This document shows positions 25,583 through 34,314 of a stretch of DNA of 48,864 nt, piece after piece. Origin of the DNA: FEN-1219 sp035644475 (GTDB taxonomy: Bacteria > Pseudomonadota > Gammaproteobacteria > Steroidobacterales > Rariloculaceae); the NCBI GenBank assembly GCA_035644475.1, contig DASQOL010000179.1:1-48864 (forward strand), written 5' to 3'. How positions within the stretch are numbered: position 1 is the first letter of the stretch; each line of letters begins with the position of its first letter. The notes beneath the pieces were generated by a model that was not told where the DNA came from, ran no database searches, and saw only the letters and a list, made by a program, of their open reading frames with translations. A program made the position numbers and the translations under genes.

Positions 25583-26383
25583 ATGATCTCTTTTAAAACC
25601 AAGGTAGCTGCCGCTACCGGCCACCGGTTGGCCCAACTCGTGGTCGCGCTCCTGCCGGCCTTACTGGCCGCTCCTGCTAGTGCACAGCTCGACCGAGCGA
25701 CGACCCAGCAGACCCAGGCGGATCAACGTGCGGCTCAGTCGCAAAACACGATCAACCAGACGCGCGATCAAACCGCGGACTCCGCCAACAAATACGCGCA
25801 AGCCGTCGGCGAAGCCGAGAGCCTCGAGCGCTTCAACGCGCAGCTGGCCGACCAGGTCAAGTCGCAGATGGGCGAGATCGCCTCCATCGAGAAGCAGCTC
25901 ACCGACATCGAGACGACGAATCGCGAAGTCCAGCCGCTCATGCAGCAGATGGTCGACACGCTCGAGCAGTTCGTGAAGCTCGACGTGCCGTTCCTCATCG
26001 AAGAGCGTACCAACCGCGTCGCGGTGCTGAAAACCCTGATGGCTCGCGCCGACACCCCAATCTCGGAGAAGTACCGCAAGATTCTCGAGGCCTATCAAAT
26101 CGAGCTCGACTACGGCCGCATCCTCGAGGCTTACGACGGGCGCCTGCCCGGCGCCGGCGGCGAGTTCCGTACCGTGGAGTTCGTCCATCTCGGCCGCATC
26201 TCCTTGATGTATAGAACCCTCGACGGTTCCGAGACCGGCTATTGGGACCAGACCCAGAAGAAGTGGGTCCCCGACTCCAGCTACGCCGAGGCGATCCAAG
26301 AGGCGTTGCGCGTCGCGCGCAAGAATGGCGCGCCCGAGTTGCTGACCGTACCCGTTCCGGCCCCGCAGGAGGTGCGGTCGTGA
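25583..26383 (+). CDS. DUF3450 protein, copy a (TonB system)
   Basis: 266 residues: signal peptide to about residue 34 (LAAPASAQLD), a long coiled-coil (about 35-140, rich in Q, E, A), then the DUF3450 core FVKLDVPFLIEERTNRV, RADTPISEKYRKILEAYQIELDYG and HLGRISLMYRTLDGSETGYWD. DUF3450 proteins are periplasmic partners of TonB2-type energy systems. The stop overlaps the GTG of the next gene (GTGA), so synthesis is coupled. TAGGAGG stands ideally before ATG 25583. Opens the operon that runs to about 33.3 kb; a paralogue is at 31123. Confidence 0.9.
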   Translation: MISFKTKVAAATGHRLAQLVVALLPALLAAPASAQLDRATTQQTQADQRAAQSQNTINQTRDQTADSANKYAQAVGEAESLERFNAQLADQVKSQMGEIASIEKQLTDIETTNREVQPLMQQMVDTLEQFVKLDVPFLIEERTNRVAVLKTLMARADTPISEKYRKILEAYQIELDYGRILEAYDGRLPGAGGEFRTVEFVHLGRISLMYRTLDGSETGYWDQTQKKWVPDSSYAEAIQEALRVARKNGAPELLTVPVPAPQEVRS

Positions 26384-27777
26384 TCAGAACTAAATTCGCA
26401 TTCGCCGCTCTCGCATTGGTGGCGGCACCGGCGTTCGCTCAACCGACACCCGCCGCCGCGCCCGCATCCACCGAGATTCTCCTCCGACAGGTCCAGCAGG
26501 TAAGCGCGGACGAGAACGCGAGCTTCGAGAAGAATCGCGCCGCATACGACGCCGCGGGCGCGAACCAGGCGACCCTGATGAAGGGCGCCACGGACAAACG
26601 CGATCAGCTCAACGCGGAGTCCACGAAGCTGCAGAACACCTACTCGCAGAACGAGGTGCGTATCAACGCCCTCAACACGCAGCTGCGCGAGAAGGCGACG
26701 ACGTTGGGCCTCGCCGAGGTGTTCGGTCTTGCGCGTCAGATCGCGAACGACACGGCGACGACGCTGCAGCAGTCGCTGATCTCCACGCAGTACCCGCCGA
26801 AGGCGGGCGAGCAGTGGCGCGACGACTTCCTGCGCGAGTTCTCGGCATCGCGCATCACGCCGAAAGCCGCGGAGCTCGAGCGCTTGTGGATCGAGATCCA
26901 GCGGGAGATGACCGCCAGCGGCCAGGTCGCGAAATATCAAACCAAGGTCGTGCAGCCGAATGGAGAAGAGGTCAACGCGCAAGTGGTCCGCATCGGTCCG
27001 TTCACGGCCATGGCCGACGGCCAGTTCCTGTCGTACCTGCCGTCGCTGCGCTATCTGAACGTGCTGCCGCGGCAGCTGCCGTCGCAGTTCATGTCGGTTG
27101 CGAACCGCTTCAAGAGCGCCTCGGGTGGGTACGCCCAAGCCGTCGTCGACCAAACGCGCGGCGTGCTCCTCGGCATGCATGTCGAGCGGCCCACGTGGAT
27201 GGAGCGCGTTCGGCTCGGCCAAGAAATCGGCTACGTGATCATCCTCGTCGGCGCACTCGGCGCGCTCGCGTTCCTCTACCAGCTCCTCAGCCTCACGCTC
27301 GTCCGCATGGCCGTGGGCCGGCAGCTCAAGCAGCTCGACCGGCCGATGCCGAACAATCCGCTCGGCCGCGTGCTGCTCGCGTTCAAGGGCGACAAGAGCG
27401 CCATCGAGGAGGATTCCGACGTGGCCGAGCTCAGGATCACCGAGGCGGTGCTCCGCGAGGTGCCGAGACTCGAGCGCTTCCAGGCGTTCCTGCGGTTGTG
27501 CGTCGCGGCCGGCCCGCTGCTCGGCCTGATCGGCACGGTAGTCGGCATGATCTTCACCTTCCAGAGCATCACCGAGTCCGGCTCGAGCGATCCGAAGCTC
27601 ATGGCCAACGGCATCGGCCAGGCGATGATCGCCACGGTGCTCGGCCTCGGCATCGCGATCCCGCTGCTGTTCGCGGGCGCGCTGCTGACTTCGCTGTCGA
27701 AGTCGGTGGTGCAGATCTTGGACGAGCAGAGCGCCGGCATCTTGGCGGAGAACCTGGAGAAGCAGCGCCGTGCTTGA
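26380..27777 (+). CDS. MotA/TolQ/ExbB proton channel, large form, copy a
   Basis: 465 residues. It has a signal-like N terminus (AAPAFAQPTPA), a periplasmic coiled-coil region of about 230 residues, and a C-terminal ExbB/TolQ domain: first helix IGYVIILVGALGALAFLYQL, then CVAAGPLLGLIGTVVGMIFTF and IATVLGLGIAIPLLFAGALL. This large ExbB with an N-terminal periplasmic extension is the TtpC type of TonB2 systems. It forms the stator channel that uses proton flow to drive TonB. GTG 26380 overlaps the DUF3450 stop and has AGGAGG 6 bases ahead. Its end overlaps the small ExbB gene by 8 bases. Confidence 0.9.
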   Translation: MIRTKFAFAALALVAAPAFAQPTPAAAPASTEILLRQVQQVSADENASFEKNRAAYDAAGANQATLMKGATDKRDQLNAESTKLQNTYSQNEVRINALNTQLREKATTLGLAEVFGLARQIANDTATTLQQSLISTQYPPKAGEQWRDDFLREFSASRITPKAAELERLWIEIQREMTASGQVAKYQTKVVQPNGEEVNAQVVRIGPFTAMADGQFLSYLPSLRYLNVLPRQLPSQFMSVANRFKSASGGYAQAVVDQTRGVLLGMHVERPTWMERVRLGQEIGYVIILVGALGALAFLYQLLSLTLVRMAVGRQLKQLDRPMPNNPLGRVLLAFKGDKSAIEEDSDVAELRITEAVLREVPRLERFQAFLRLCVAAGPLLGLIGTVVGMIFTFQSITESGSSDPKLMANGIGQAMIATVLGLGIAIPLLFAGALLTSLSKSVVQILDEQSAGILAENLEKQRRA

Positions 27778-28291
27778 GCAACTACCGGTCGTTCGTGACA
27801 TCGCCGACCTGATGTCGCTCGGCGGGATATTCGTCTTCTTCATCTTCATGTCCGGCGTGCTGATGTGGGCGTTGATCATCGAGCGGCTCTGGTACTTCAA
27901 GATGATCCTGCCGGGGCAGGCCGCGAAGATCGAAGCCGAGTGGCGCGCGCGCACCGACCATTCCTCGTGGTGCGCGCGCCAAATCCGCCAGACGATGATC
28001 TCGCGCTTGAACGGCGCCATGACCGCGGGATTCCCCGTGATGCAGGTGCTCGTGCCGATGGCGCCGCTGCTCGGCCTGATCGGCACGGTGAGCGGCATGC
28101 TCGACGTGTTCGACTCGATGGCGCTGCGCGGCAACGCAGACGCCCGCAGCATGGCGAGCGGCGTGTCTGCGGCGATGATCTGCACGATGACCGGCCTCGC
28201 GGTCAGCATCACCGGGCTGTATCCGGTTCACTACTTCCGCACCACGGCGACTCGGGAGACCGAGTTGCTCGCGGACAAACTGAGCTTCTGA
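27770..28291 (+). CDS. ExbB/TolQ proton channel, small form
   Basis: 173 residues with three membrane helices: GGIFVFFIFMSGVLMWALII, then MQVLVPMAPLLGLIGTVSGM and a last segment AAMICTMTGLAVSITGLYPV. The PLLGLIGTVxGM motif is the ExbB/MotA/TolQ signature. It starts at GTG 27770 inside the end of the large ExbB gene. Probable partner of the two ExbD proteins encoded next; together they form the energising complex in the inner membrane. Confidence 0.92.
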   Translation: MLEQLPVVRDIADLMSLGGIFVFFIFMSGVLMWALIIERLWYFKMILPGQAAKIEAEWRARTDHSSWCARQIRQTMISRLNGAMTAGFPVMQVLVPMAPLLGLIGTVSGMLDVFDSMALRGNADARSMASGVSAAMICTMTGLAVSITGLYPVHYFRTTATRETELLADKLSF

Positions 28292-28292
28292 G

Positions 28293-28703
28293 ATGCGTAG
28301 GCGAAGGGACCAAGGTCACGGACACGAGTCGTCGCACGGCATCGACCTCGCGCCGATGCTCGATTTCGTGATCAATCTGCTGATCTTCTTTATCATCACG
28401 GCCGTGTTCGTCAAGGAATCGGGGCTGCAGGTCAATCGGCCGACGAGCTTCGAAACCGAGAACAACGAGGACTCCAAGGGCATCTCGATCCAGATCCTCG
28501 ACACCGGGGAGGTCTGGGTCGACAACCGGTCGGTGGACGTCATGGCCGTGCGCGCCAACGTCGAGCGCATGAGTGCGATCAAACCCGACGCCGGTGTACT
28601 GATCATGGCTCAGGAGAACGCGCCCACCGGCGTCTTGGTAGACGTGGTGGACCAAGTGCACCTCGGCGGTATCTACAACATCACTTTCACGACGACGCAG
28701 TGA
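28293..28703 (+). CDS. ExbD/TolR-family protein, first
   Basis: 136 residues: a short basic cytoplasmic N terminus, one membrane helix (APMLDFVINLLIFFIITAVF) with the essential Asp in LAPMLDF, and a small periplasmic domain. It belongs with the ExbB proteins as the proton-conducting partner. It begins 1 base after the small ExbB stop. Paralogous to the next gene; two ExbD are usual in TonB2-type operons. Confidence 0.92.
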   Translation: MRRRRDQGHGHESSHGIDLAPMLDFVINLLIFFIITAVFVKESGLQVNRPTSFETENNEDSKGISIQILDTGEVWVDNRSVDVMAVRANVERMSAIKPDAGVLIMAQENAPTGVLVDVVDQVHLGGIYNITFTTTQ

Positions 28704-28726
28704 GCGCGCAGGGAAGGGATTGAGCT

Positions 28727-29143
28727 ATGCAGTCACGGCGGCACGCACCGGTCAGCGAAGATCACGGCATCGACCTCGCGCCGATGCTCGACTTCTGCAT
28801 CAATCTGCTGATCTTCTTCATCATCACGACGTCGTTCGTCAAAGAGGCCGGTATCCCCGTGCTGCGGCCCGGCGCCGTCACCGCGGAGTACCGCCAGTCC
28901 GGCAACTTGCAGGTCGCGATCCGCGTGAACGGCGATATCTGGCTCGATCGGCAGAGGGTGGACTTGCGCGACGTGCGGGGCCACATGGAGCGGTTCCACA
29001 TCGAGCGGCCGGAGGACAGCGTCGTGATCATCGCCGACAAGGCCTCGAAGGCCGGCGTCGTGGCCCAGGTCATGGACGAGGTGCGCTTGGCGGGCATCAA
29101 GAATTACGCGATCGCGGCGGATCCCAACGCCGCCGGCAGTTGA
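28727..29143 (+). CDS. ExbD/TolR-family protein, second
   Basis: 138 residues, same plan as the preceding ExbD: basic N terminus, HGIDLAPMLDFCINLLIFF with the proton-relay Asp, and a periplasmic domain (VAIRVNGDIWLDRQRVDLRD). The periplasmic parts of the two copies differ much more than the membrane helices, so they probably form a heteromeric pair or serve different partners. 23 bases after the first copy. Confidence 0.92.
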   Translation: MQSRRHAPVSEDHGIDLAPMLDFCINLLIFFIITTSFVKEAGIPVLRPGAVTAEYRQSGNLQVAIRVNGDIWLDRQRVDLRDVRGHMERFHIERPEDSVVIIADKASKAGVVAQVMDEVRLAGIKNYAIAADPNAAGS

Positions 29144-29162
29144 TCCACGGAGGACGCCCAGG

Positions 29163-29765
29163 ATGAACGTGTTGAAAATCCCGATCGCCGTCATCTTCGG
29201 CGGATTGTTCACGACTCTCGTCTTCTGGTTGCTGGCGTTCTCGGTCAACCAGGGAGAGCGGGCCGGCGCTCTGGCGGAGGCCAAGCGCATCGATTTCTCG
29301 CGCGTGCGTAAGGACACCGAGGTCCAAACCAAGCGCCAGGAGAAGGTCCAGCGCGAACGGCCGCCGCCGACGCCGCAGACGCCGCGCATGGCGCTGTCGC
29401 AGGGCGGCCTCGACAACAACGTGGCGTCGCTATCGCCCATCGTCGACACGCGCGGCGCAATGAAGGGCTTGAAGCTGAGCGCCGGCTCCGACCGCGACGT
29501 CGTTCCGCTGGTGCGCATCTCGCCGGAGTACCCGCAGCGCGCACTGACGCGCGGCCTGGAAGGCTGGGTGAAGGTGCAGTTCACGATCACGACTACGGGC
29601 ACCGTAAAGGACCCGCTCGTCGTGGACGCCGACCCGAAGAACATTTTCGACGACGCGGCGCTCAAGTCGATCGCCCGGTGGAAGTACAACCCCAAGGTCG
29701 AGGACGGCGTCGCCGTCGAGCGCATCGGCGTGCAGACGATCATTCGGTTCCAGCTGGAGCAGTAG
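29163..29765 (+). CDS. TonB-family energy transducer
   Basis: 200 residues. N-terminal membrane helix (about 8-28, VIFGGLFTTLVFWLLAFSV), a short proline-rich stretch (RERPPPTPQTPR), and a C-terminal TonB domain: RISPEYPQRALTRGLEGWV, VKVQFTITTTGTV, then KSIARWKYNPKVEDG. TonB links the ExbB/ExbD motor to outer-membrane receptors. The periplasmic spacer is short compared with E. coli TonB, as in TonB2 proteins, which is where the TPR and DUF3450 partners are thought to help. No TonB-dependent receptor gene is in the window. Confidence 0.92.
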   Translation: MNVLKIPIAVIFGGLFTTLVFWLLAFSVNQGERAGALAEAKRIDFSRVRKDTEVQTKRQEKVQRERPPPTPQTPRMALSQGGLDNNVASLSPIVDTRGAMKGLKLSAGSDRDVVPLVRISPEYPQRALTRGLEGWVKVQFTITTTGTVKDPLVVDADPKNIFDDAALKSIARWKYNPKVEDGVAVERIGVQTIIRFQLEQ

Positions 29766-29815
29766 CGCGAGGACGATCGACAGGAGTCCTGAGTCGATCT
29801 GGAGGAGCAACCGTG

Positions 29816-31096
29816 ATGCAAATGCAAACCGTGAAATCCTTGTTGTCCGTCGCCGCGGTGGTAAGCCTGCTGGCGTGCGCGCAGCCCGTGCTCGCGCAGA
29901 CGAAGGCTGGCGGCAGCGCCCAGCAGCAGAGCTCCCGCGCAGGCGCGAAAAGCGATAAGGAGGCGCCGCCTCCCTCGGGCCTCGATACGCAGACGGCCAA
30001 GACGCTCAGCGAGGCCATCGAGCTCCTGAATATGGAGAACTACACCGGGGCCTCGCAGAAGATCGGCACGCTCAAGCTCGACAAGCTGAGCCCCTACGAG
30101 CGCAGCATGACCGAGCAGATCCTGTTCCAGGTCGCCTACTCGCAGGAAAAGTACTCCGAGGCGCGCGATCACCTGAAGCTGGCGATCGACGCGGGCGGTT
30201 TGAACGAGCAACAGGTCTCGGACGCGAAGTACCAGAGCGCCCAGCTCTTCATTCAGGAAGAGAAGTGGAAGGAAGGCGCTGCCGCGATCGAAGAATGGCT
30301 GAAGACCGCCCCGAAGCCGAACTCCGCCGCCTACTACCTGCTCGCCGCGGCGTACTACCAGATGGAGGACTACAACCGCGCGTTGCCTCCGGCGAAGAAG
30401 GCGGTCGAGCTCGCCGAGAAGCCGCAAGAGACCCAGCTCGGAATGTTGTCCGCGCTCTATCTCCAGAAGGACCAGTACAAGGACGCGATACCGGTTCTCG
30501 AGCAGCTGGTGGCGCTGGCGCCGGGCAAGAAGGCCTATTGGATGCAGCTATCCTCGGTCTACGGCCAGCTCGAGGACTATCCGAAGGCGCTCTCGGTGAT
30601 GCAGGTCGCCTACACGGCGGGGCTCGTAACCGACGATCAGGAGCTGCGGCGTCTCGCGGATCTGCTCATGTTCAACGACGTTCCGTATCGGTGCGCGCAA
30701 GTGCTCGAAGGCGCGATCGAGAAGAAGACGGTGAATCCCGACGAAAAGCTCTACGAGAAGCTCGCGAATTGCTGGATCGCGTCGGGGGAGCTCGAGAAGT
30801 CGATTCAACCGCTCACGCGCGCCGCCGAGGCGGCGGGCTCGGGTGACCTGTTCGTGCGGCTCGGCGAGGTCCAGATGCAGCGCGAGGACTGGACCGGAAT
30901 GCAGGCCGCGCTCCAGAAGGGCATCGACAAAGGCCAGCTCAAGGATACCGGCAACGCTCAGCTGTTGATGGGCATCTCGCTCTACAACCAGAAGAAGTGC
31001 AATGACGCGAGGCCCTGGTTGCAGAAAGCGCGTAGCGCCGACAAGGCCCGGCAGATGGCCACGGGCTATCTCCAGCTCTGCGAGTCACAGGCTTGA
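29816..31096 (+). CDS. TPR-repeat protein of the TonB2-type operon
   Basis: 426 residues. The N terminus is a signal sequence with LLACAQP (possible lipobox, Cys about 21; cleavage after VLA is the alternative). The mature protein is a chain of TPR-like helix pairs, e.g. AAYYLLAAAYYQMEDYNRAL and AYWMQLSSVYGQLEDYPKAL. Such TPR proteins end TonB2-type operons and are needed for the function of that system in Vibrio (TtpC/TPR groups). GGAGGAG at 29801-29807 marks ATG 29816; GTG 29813 is in frame immediately before. A second DUF3450-ExbB module begins 26 bases later. Confidence 0.88.
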   Translation: MQMQTVKSLLSVAAVVSLLACAQPVLAQTKAGGSAQQQSSRAGAKSDKEAPPPSGLDTQTAKTLSEAIELLNMENYTGASQKIGTLKLDKLSPYERSMTEQILFQVAYSQEKYSEARDHLKLAIDAGGLNEQQVSDAKYQSAQLFIQEEKWKEGAAAIEEWLKTAPKPNSAAYYLLAAAYYQMEDYNRALPPAKKAVELAEKPQETQLGMLSALYLQKDQYKDAIPVLEQLVALAPGKKAYWMQLSSVYGQLEDYPKALSVMQVAYTAGLVTDDQELRRLADLLMFNDVPYRCAQVLEGAIEKKTVNPDEKLYEKLANCWIASGELEKSIQPLTRAAEAAGSGDLFVRLGEVQMQREDWTGMQAALQKGIDKGQLKDTGNAQLLMGISLYNQKKCNDARPWLQKARSADKARQMATGYLQLCESQA

Positions 31097-31122
31097 TCGC
31101 GTTCGTTTTTAGGAATTAGTTC

Positions 31123-31812
31123 ATGACGTGCAGTCGTTCTAACAGCAACACGCTTCGCGCCAACGCGGGCCGAAGCCTGCTCGCGCTCGCACTCTGCGGC
31201 GCGGCGGGACTTGCTGCCGCGCAAGACGGGGGAGCGCGCTACGCGCAGGCGCTTGCCGACGCCAATATCACGCAGCGCTACAACACTCAGCTCCAGACCC
31301 AGATCCGCTCCCAAGCGGACGAAGTCGCCTCGCTCGAGCAGCAGCTCGCGGGGTTGGACCAGACGGCCGGCGAAGTGCAGCCCATGCTGCAGCGGATGTT
31401 CGACGACCTCGAGAAATTCGTGGCGGCCGACTTGCCGTTCCGCCAAGCCGAGCGAGAGACGCGTATGACCCGGCTGCGCGATCTCATGGGCAACCCGGAG
31501 ACCACGTCGGCGGAGAAGTACCGCAAGCTTCTCGAGGCGTACCAGATCGAGATGGAATACGGCCGCACGATGGACGCGTACTCGCAGGAGATCGACGGCA
31601 AGCCCGCCGACCTGGTGCGGCTCGGTCGGATCTCGCTGATGTACAAGGCCCAGGACGGTAAGACCGGCTATTGGGACAACCAAAAGAAGGCTTGGGTCGA
31701 AAACTTGGACGACGCGAGCGGGATCAACGAGGCTCTGCGGATTGCCAAGGGCGAAGGCGCTCCGGACCTGATCACGGTGCCGGTGCCCACGGCGCCAGGA
31801 GGAGGATCGTGA
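31123..31812 (+). CDS. DUF3450 protein, copy b
   Basis: 229 residues, paralogous to copy a at 25583 but with a shorter coiled coil. Signal peptide to about residue 29 (GAAGLAAAQDGG); core FVAADLPFRQAERETRMTRL, TTSAEKYRKLLEAYQIEMEYG, and RLGRISLMYKAQDGKTGYWD. The stop overlaps the following GTG (GTGA), exactly as in copy a, so the two-gene module was duplicated as a unit. Unlike copy a it is not followed by its own ExbD or TonB. Confidence 0.88.
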   Translation: MTCSRSNSNTLRANAGRSLLALALCGAAGLAAAQDGGARYAQALADANITQRYNTQLQTQIRSQADEVASLEQQLAGLDQTAGEVQPMLQRMFDDLEKFVAADLPFRQAERETRMTRLRDLMGNPETTSAEKYRKLLEAYQIEMEYGRTMDAYSQEIDGKPADLVRLGRISLMYKAQDGKTGYWDNQKKAWVENLDDASGINEALRIAKGEGAPDLITVPVPTAPGGGS

Positions 31813-33308
31813 GCAGCGCAGCTACCATTCGCCGCGGGGCGCTCGCGGGCCTCACCGTCGCGGCATTGTTGATGTCGGCGGCCGGACAGGCGCAGAGGCA
31901 GCAACAGCAGCCGGCACCCGCGCAGCCGGCCCCCCGGCCGGCCCCCACGCAGGCAGCGCCGACCGGCCCGCAAGTGAACCTCGCCGATCTGCCGGGTCTC
32001 GTCGACCGCAATGCCGCCGACGAGCGGCGCGTCGCGCAAGAGCGCGAGCAGCGATTCCGCGCGGAGCTGCAGAAGCAGGAACGCGCCACGCAGGAAGCCG
32101 TCACCCGGCGCAACAACGCCGAGGCGCGCGGCAACGCGCTCGACAAGCAGTGGAACGACAACGAGAAGGTCCGCGCCGAGAAAGAGGAGCTGCTGAAACA
32201 GCACCAGGGCAACCTGGGTGAGCTCTTCGGCGTCACCCGGCAAGTCGCCGGCGACGCGGCGAATCAGCTTCAGCAGTCGCTGCTCACGACTCAGTACGGA
32301 GCCCCGAAGGACGGCGAGGAGGAGCGCGCGGAGTTCCTGCGGCGGCTTGCCGGCGCGAAGGAGCTGCCCAACATCGTCGAGCTCCAGCGGCTCTGGTACG
32401 AGCTCGTGCGTGAGATGGTGGACGCCGGCAAGGTCGTTAAGTACAAGGCCACGGTGCTCCAGCGCAACGAGCAGAACGAGCTCGACCCGCAGAAGAAGGT
32501 GGAGTGGGACGTCGTCCGCGTGGGGCCGTTCAACGCCAACCACGAAGGCATGTATCTGGGCTATCTACCGAGCGCCAGGGCCCTGATGACCCTCGACGGC
32601 CAGCTGCCCTCCAATCTGGCGTCGATCGGGCGAGAGCTCCAGACTGTGCCGCCGAACGGCGGCTACACGCGTGCGCTGGTCGACCCGGCGAGCGGCACTC
32701 TGATCAGCATGTTCGTCGAGCGCCCGTCGTGGTGGCATCGAATCCAAGACGGCGGGGCCGTCGTCAAAATCATCTTGGCGGTCGGCGCCATCGGCGGGCT
32801 GATAGCATTGGCGCAGGCGCTGTATCTCCTCGTCACGCGGCTGCGCGTGTACGCGCAGTTGCGCAACTTCCAGGAGCCGAAGAAGGACAATCCGCTCGGG
32901 CGAGTGCTGCTCGCGTTCCGCTCCGGCGGCAAGCACGCGGAGAACGTCGAGCTCGCCGAGCTTCGGATCTCCGAGGCAGTGCTTCGGGAGGTGCCGAGGC
33001 TCGAGCGCTTTCAGTCGTTCCTGCGGCTGGCCGTCGCGGCCGGTCCGCTGCTCGGCCTGATCGGCACGGTCATCGGAATGATCATCACGTTCCGCGCGAT
33101 CGTCGCGTCGGGACAGAGCGATCCCAAGGTCATGGCGCACGGCATCGGCACAGCCATGATCGCGACGGTGACCGGTCTCGGCATCGCCATCCCGTTGCTG
33201 TTCCTCGGCACGGGGCTCGCGGCGATGTCCAAGTCGGTCACCCAGATCCTCGACGAGCAGAGCCAGTCGCTGCTCGCGCAGCGTGTGGGAGAACGCCACG
33301 CCGGCTGA
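31809..33308 (+). CDS. MotA/TolQ/ExbB proton channel, large form, copy b
   Basis: 499 residues. Signal-like start, a long Pro/Gln/Ala segment (about 25-55) absent from copy a, a coiled-coil stretch rich in R/E/Q, then the ExbB domain: VKIILAVGAIGGLIALAQAL, VAAGPLLGLIGTVIGMIITF and IATVTGLGIAIPLLFLGTGL. GTG 31809 has GGAGGA directly upstream. It could join the ExbD/TonB proteins encoded earlier in the operon and so form an alternative stator. The next gene, corA, starts 45 bases on and may be read through. Confidence 0.88.
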   Translation: MSSAATIRRGALAGLTVAALLMSAAGQAQRQQQQPAPAQPAPRPAPTQAAPTGPQVNLADLPGLVDRNAADERRVAQEREQRFRAELQKQERATQEAVTRRNNAEARGNALDKQWNDNEKVRAEKEELLKQHQGNLGELFGVTRQVAGDAANQLQQSLLTTQYGAPKDGEEERAEFLRRLAGAKELPNIVELQRLWYELVREMVDAGKVVKYKATVLQRNEQNELDPQKKVEWDVVRVGPFNANHEGMYLGYLPSARALMTLDGQLPSNLASIGRELQTVPPNGGYTRALVDPASGTLISMFVERPSWWHRIQDGGAVVKIILAVGAIGGLIALAQALYLLVTRLRVYAQLRNFQEPKKDNPLGRVLLAFRSGGKHAENVELAELRISEAVLREVPRLERFQSFLRLAVAAGPLLGLIGTVIGMIITFRAIVASGQSDPKVMAHGIGTAMIATVTGLGIAIPLLFLGTGLAAMSKSVTQILDEQSQSLLAQRVGERHAG

Positions 33309-33353
33309 TCCGGCTCCACGTCGCTCGCGCCGCTCACCGCTCGGAGCGCAACG

Positions 33354-34310
33354 ATGATCACGGGCTACGTGGCCGACGACGGCCGGCTTCGCGCCGTCGG
33401 CGATGCCCTTGCAAGTCTCGCGGACGTCGTTTGGATCGATCTGCTCTCGCCCACGGACGAAGAAGAGCGCGCGCTCGAGGCGCGTCTCGGCATCGACGTG
33501 CCGACGCGTGAGGAGATGGAGGAGATCGAGGTCTCGAGCCGCCTTTACCTCGAGGAAGGCGCGGTGTTCATGACCGCGACGCTGCCCGCGCGCACCGACA
33601 CCGACGACCTGCTCATGGGGCCGGTCACGTTCGTGCTGGCCAGCGACAAGCTCATCACCGTTCGCTACCACGAGCCGCGCGCGTTTCGAACGTTCCCGCA
33701 GCGCGCCGAGAAGGTGAGCTTGGGATGTGCCGACGGCGACGACGTGCTGGTCGCGCTGCTCGAGGCCACGGTGGACCGGCTCGCCGACATCCTCGAGGGC
33801 GTCGAGCGTGACGTCGACGGGATCTCGCGCGAGATTTTCCGCGCCGAAGGCAAGCGAGACCTGAACAAGGTGCTGCAGCAGATCGGTCGCAAGGGCGACC
33901 TGGGCTCGCACATCCGGGACTCGCTCGTCTCGATACAGCGGGTCGCGGGGTTCTTCGGGCACGTCGAAGCGCAGCAGAAGAACGACAAAGAGCTGCGCAG
34001 CCGAATCAAGACGTTGACACGCGACGTGCAGTCGCTCACCGACCACTCGTCGTTTCTCTCGCAGAAGATCACGTTCCTGCTGGACGCCACGCTCGGCATG
34101 ATCAGCATCGAGCAGAGCAACGTCATCAAGATCTTCACGATTGCCGCGGGCGTCTTCCTGCCCCCGACGCTGATCGCGTCGATCTACGGCATGAACTTCG
34201 TGCACATGCCGGAGCTCCGCTGGATGTACGGCTATCCGCTCGCGTGCGTGCTGATGCTGCTGTCGGCGATCCTGCCGTGGTGGTGGTTCAAGCGCCGCGG
34301 CTGGCTGTAG
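33354..34310 (+). CDS. corA: CorA-family magnesium/cobalt transporter
   Basis: 318 residues, the standard length. A large cytoplasmic N-terminal funnel (about 1-255) is followed by two C-terminal helices; the signature YGMN at about 281-284 in IASIYGMNFVHMPEL ends the first, and the second runs PLACVLMLLSAILPWWWF. The protein forms a pentameric Mg2+ channel in the inner membrane. It follows the second ExbB gene by 45 bases on the same strand, but functional ties with the TonB system are not evident. ATG 33354 has GGAGCG in front. Confidence 0.93.
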   Translation: MITGYVADDGRLRAVGDALASLADVVWIDLLSPTDEEERALEARLGIDVPTREEMEEIEVSSRLYLEEGAVFMTATLPARTDTDDLLMGPVTFVLASDKLITVRYHEPRAFRTFPQRAEKVSLGCADGDDVLVALLEATVDRLADILEGVERDVDGISREIFRAEGKRDLNKVLQQIGRKGDLGSHIRDSLVSIQRVAGFFGHVEAQQKNDKELRSRIKTLTRDVQSLTDHSSFLSQKITFLLDATLGMISIEQSNVIKIFTIAAGVFLPPTLIASIYGMNFVHMPELRWMYGYPLACVLMLLSAILPWWWFKRRGWL

Positions 34311-34314
34311 CCGC

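Noticed and set aside
25057..25596. 179-codon frame upstream of the DUF3450 gene
   Set aside because: No ribosome site or family likeness, and it runs past the strong ribosome site and start of DUF3450 in another frame.
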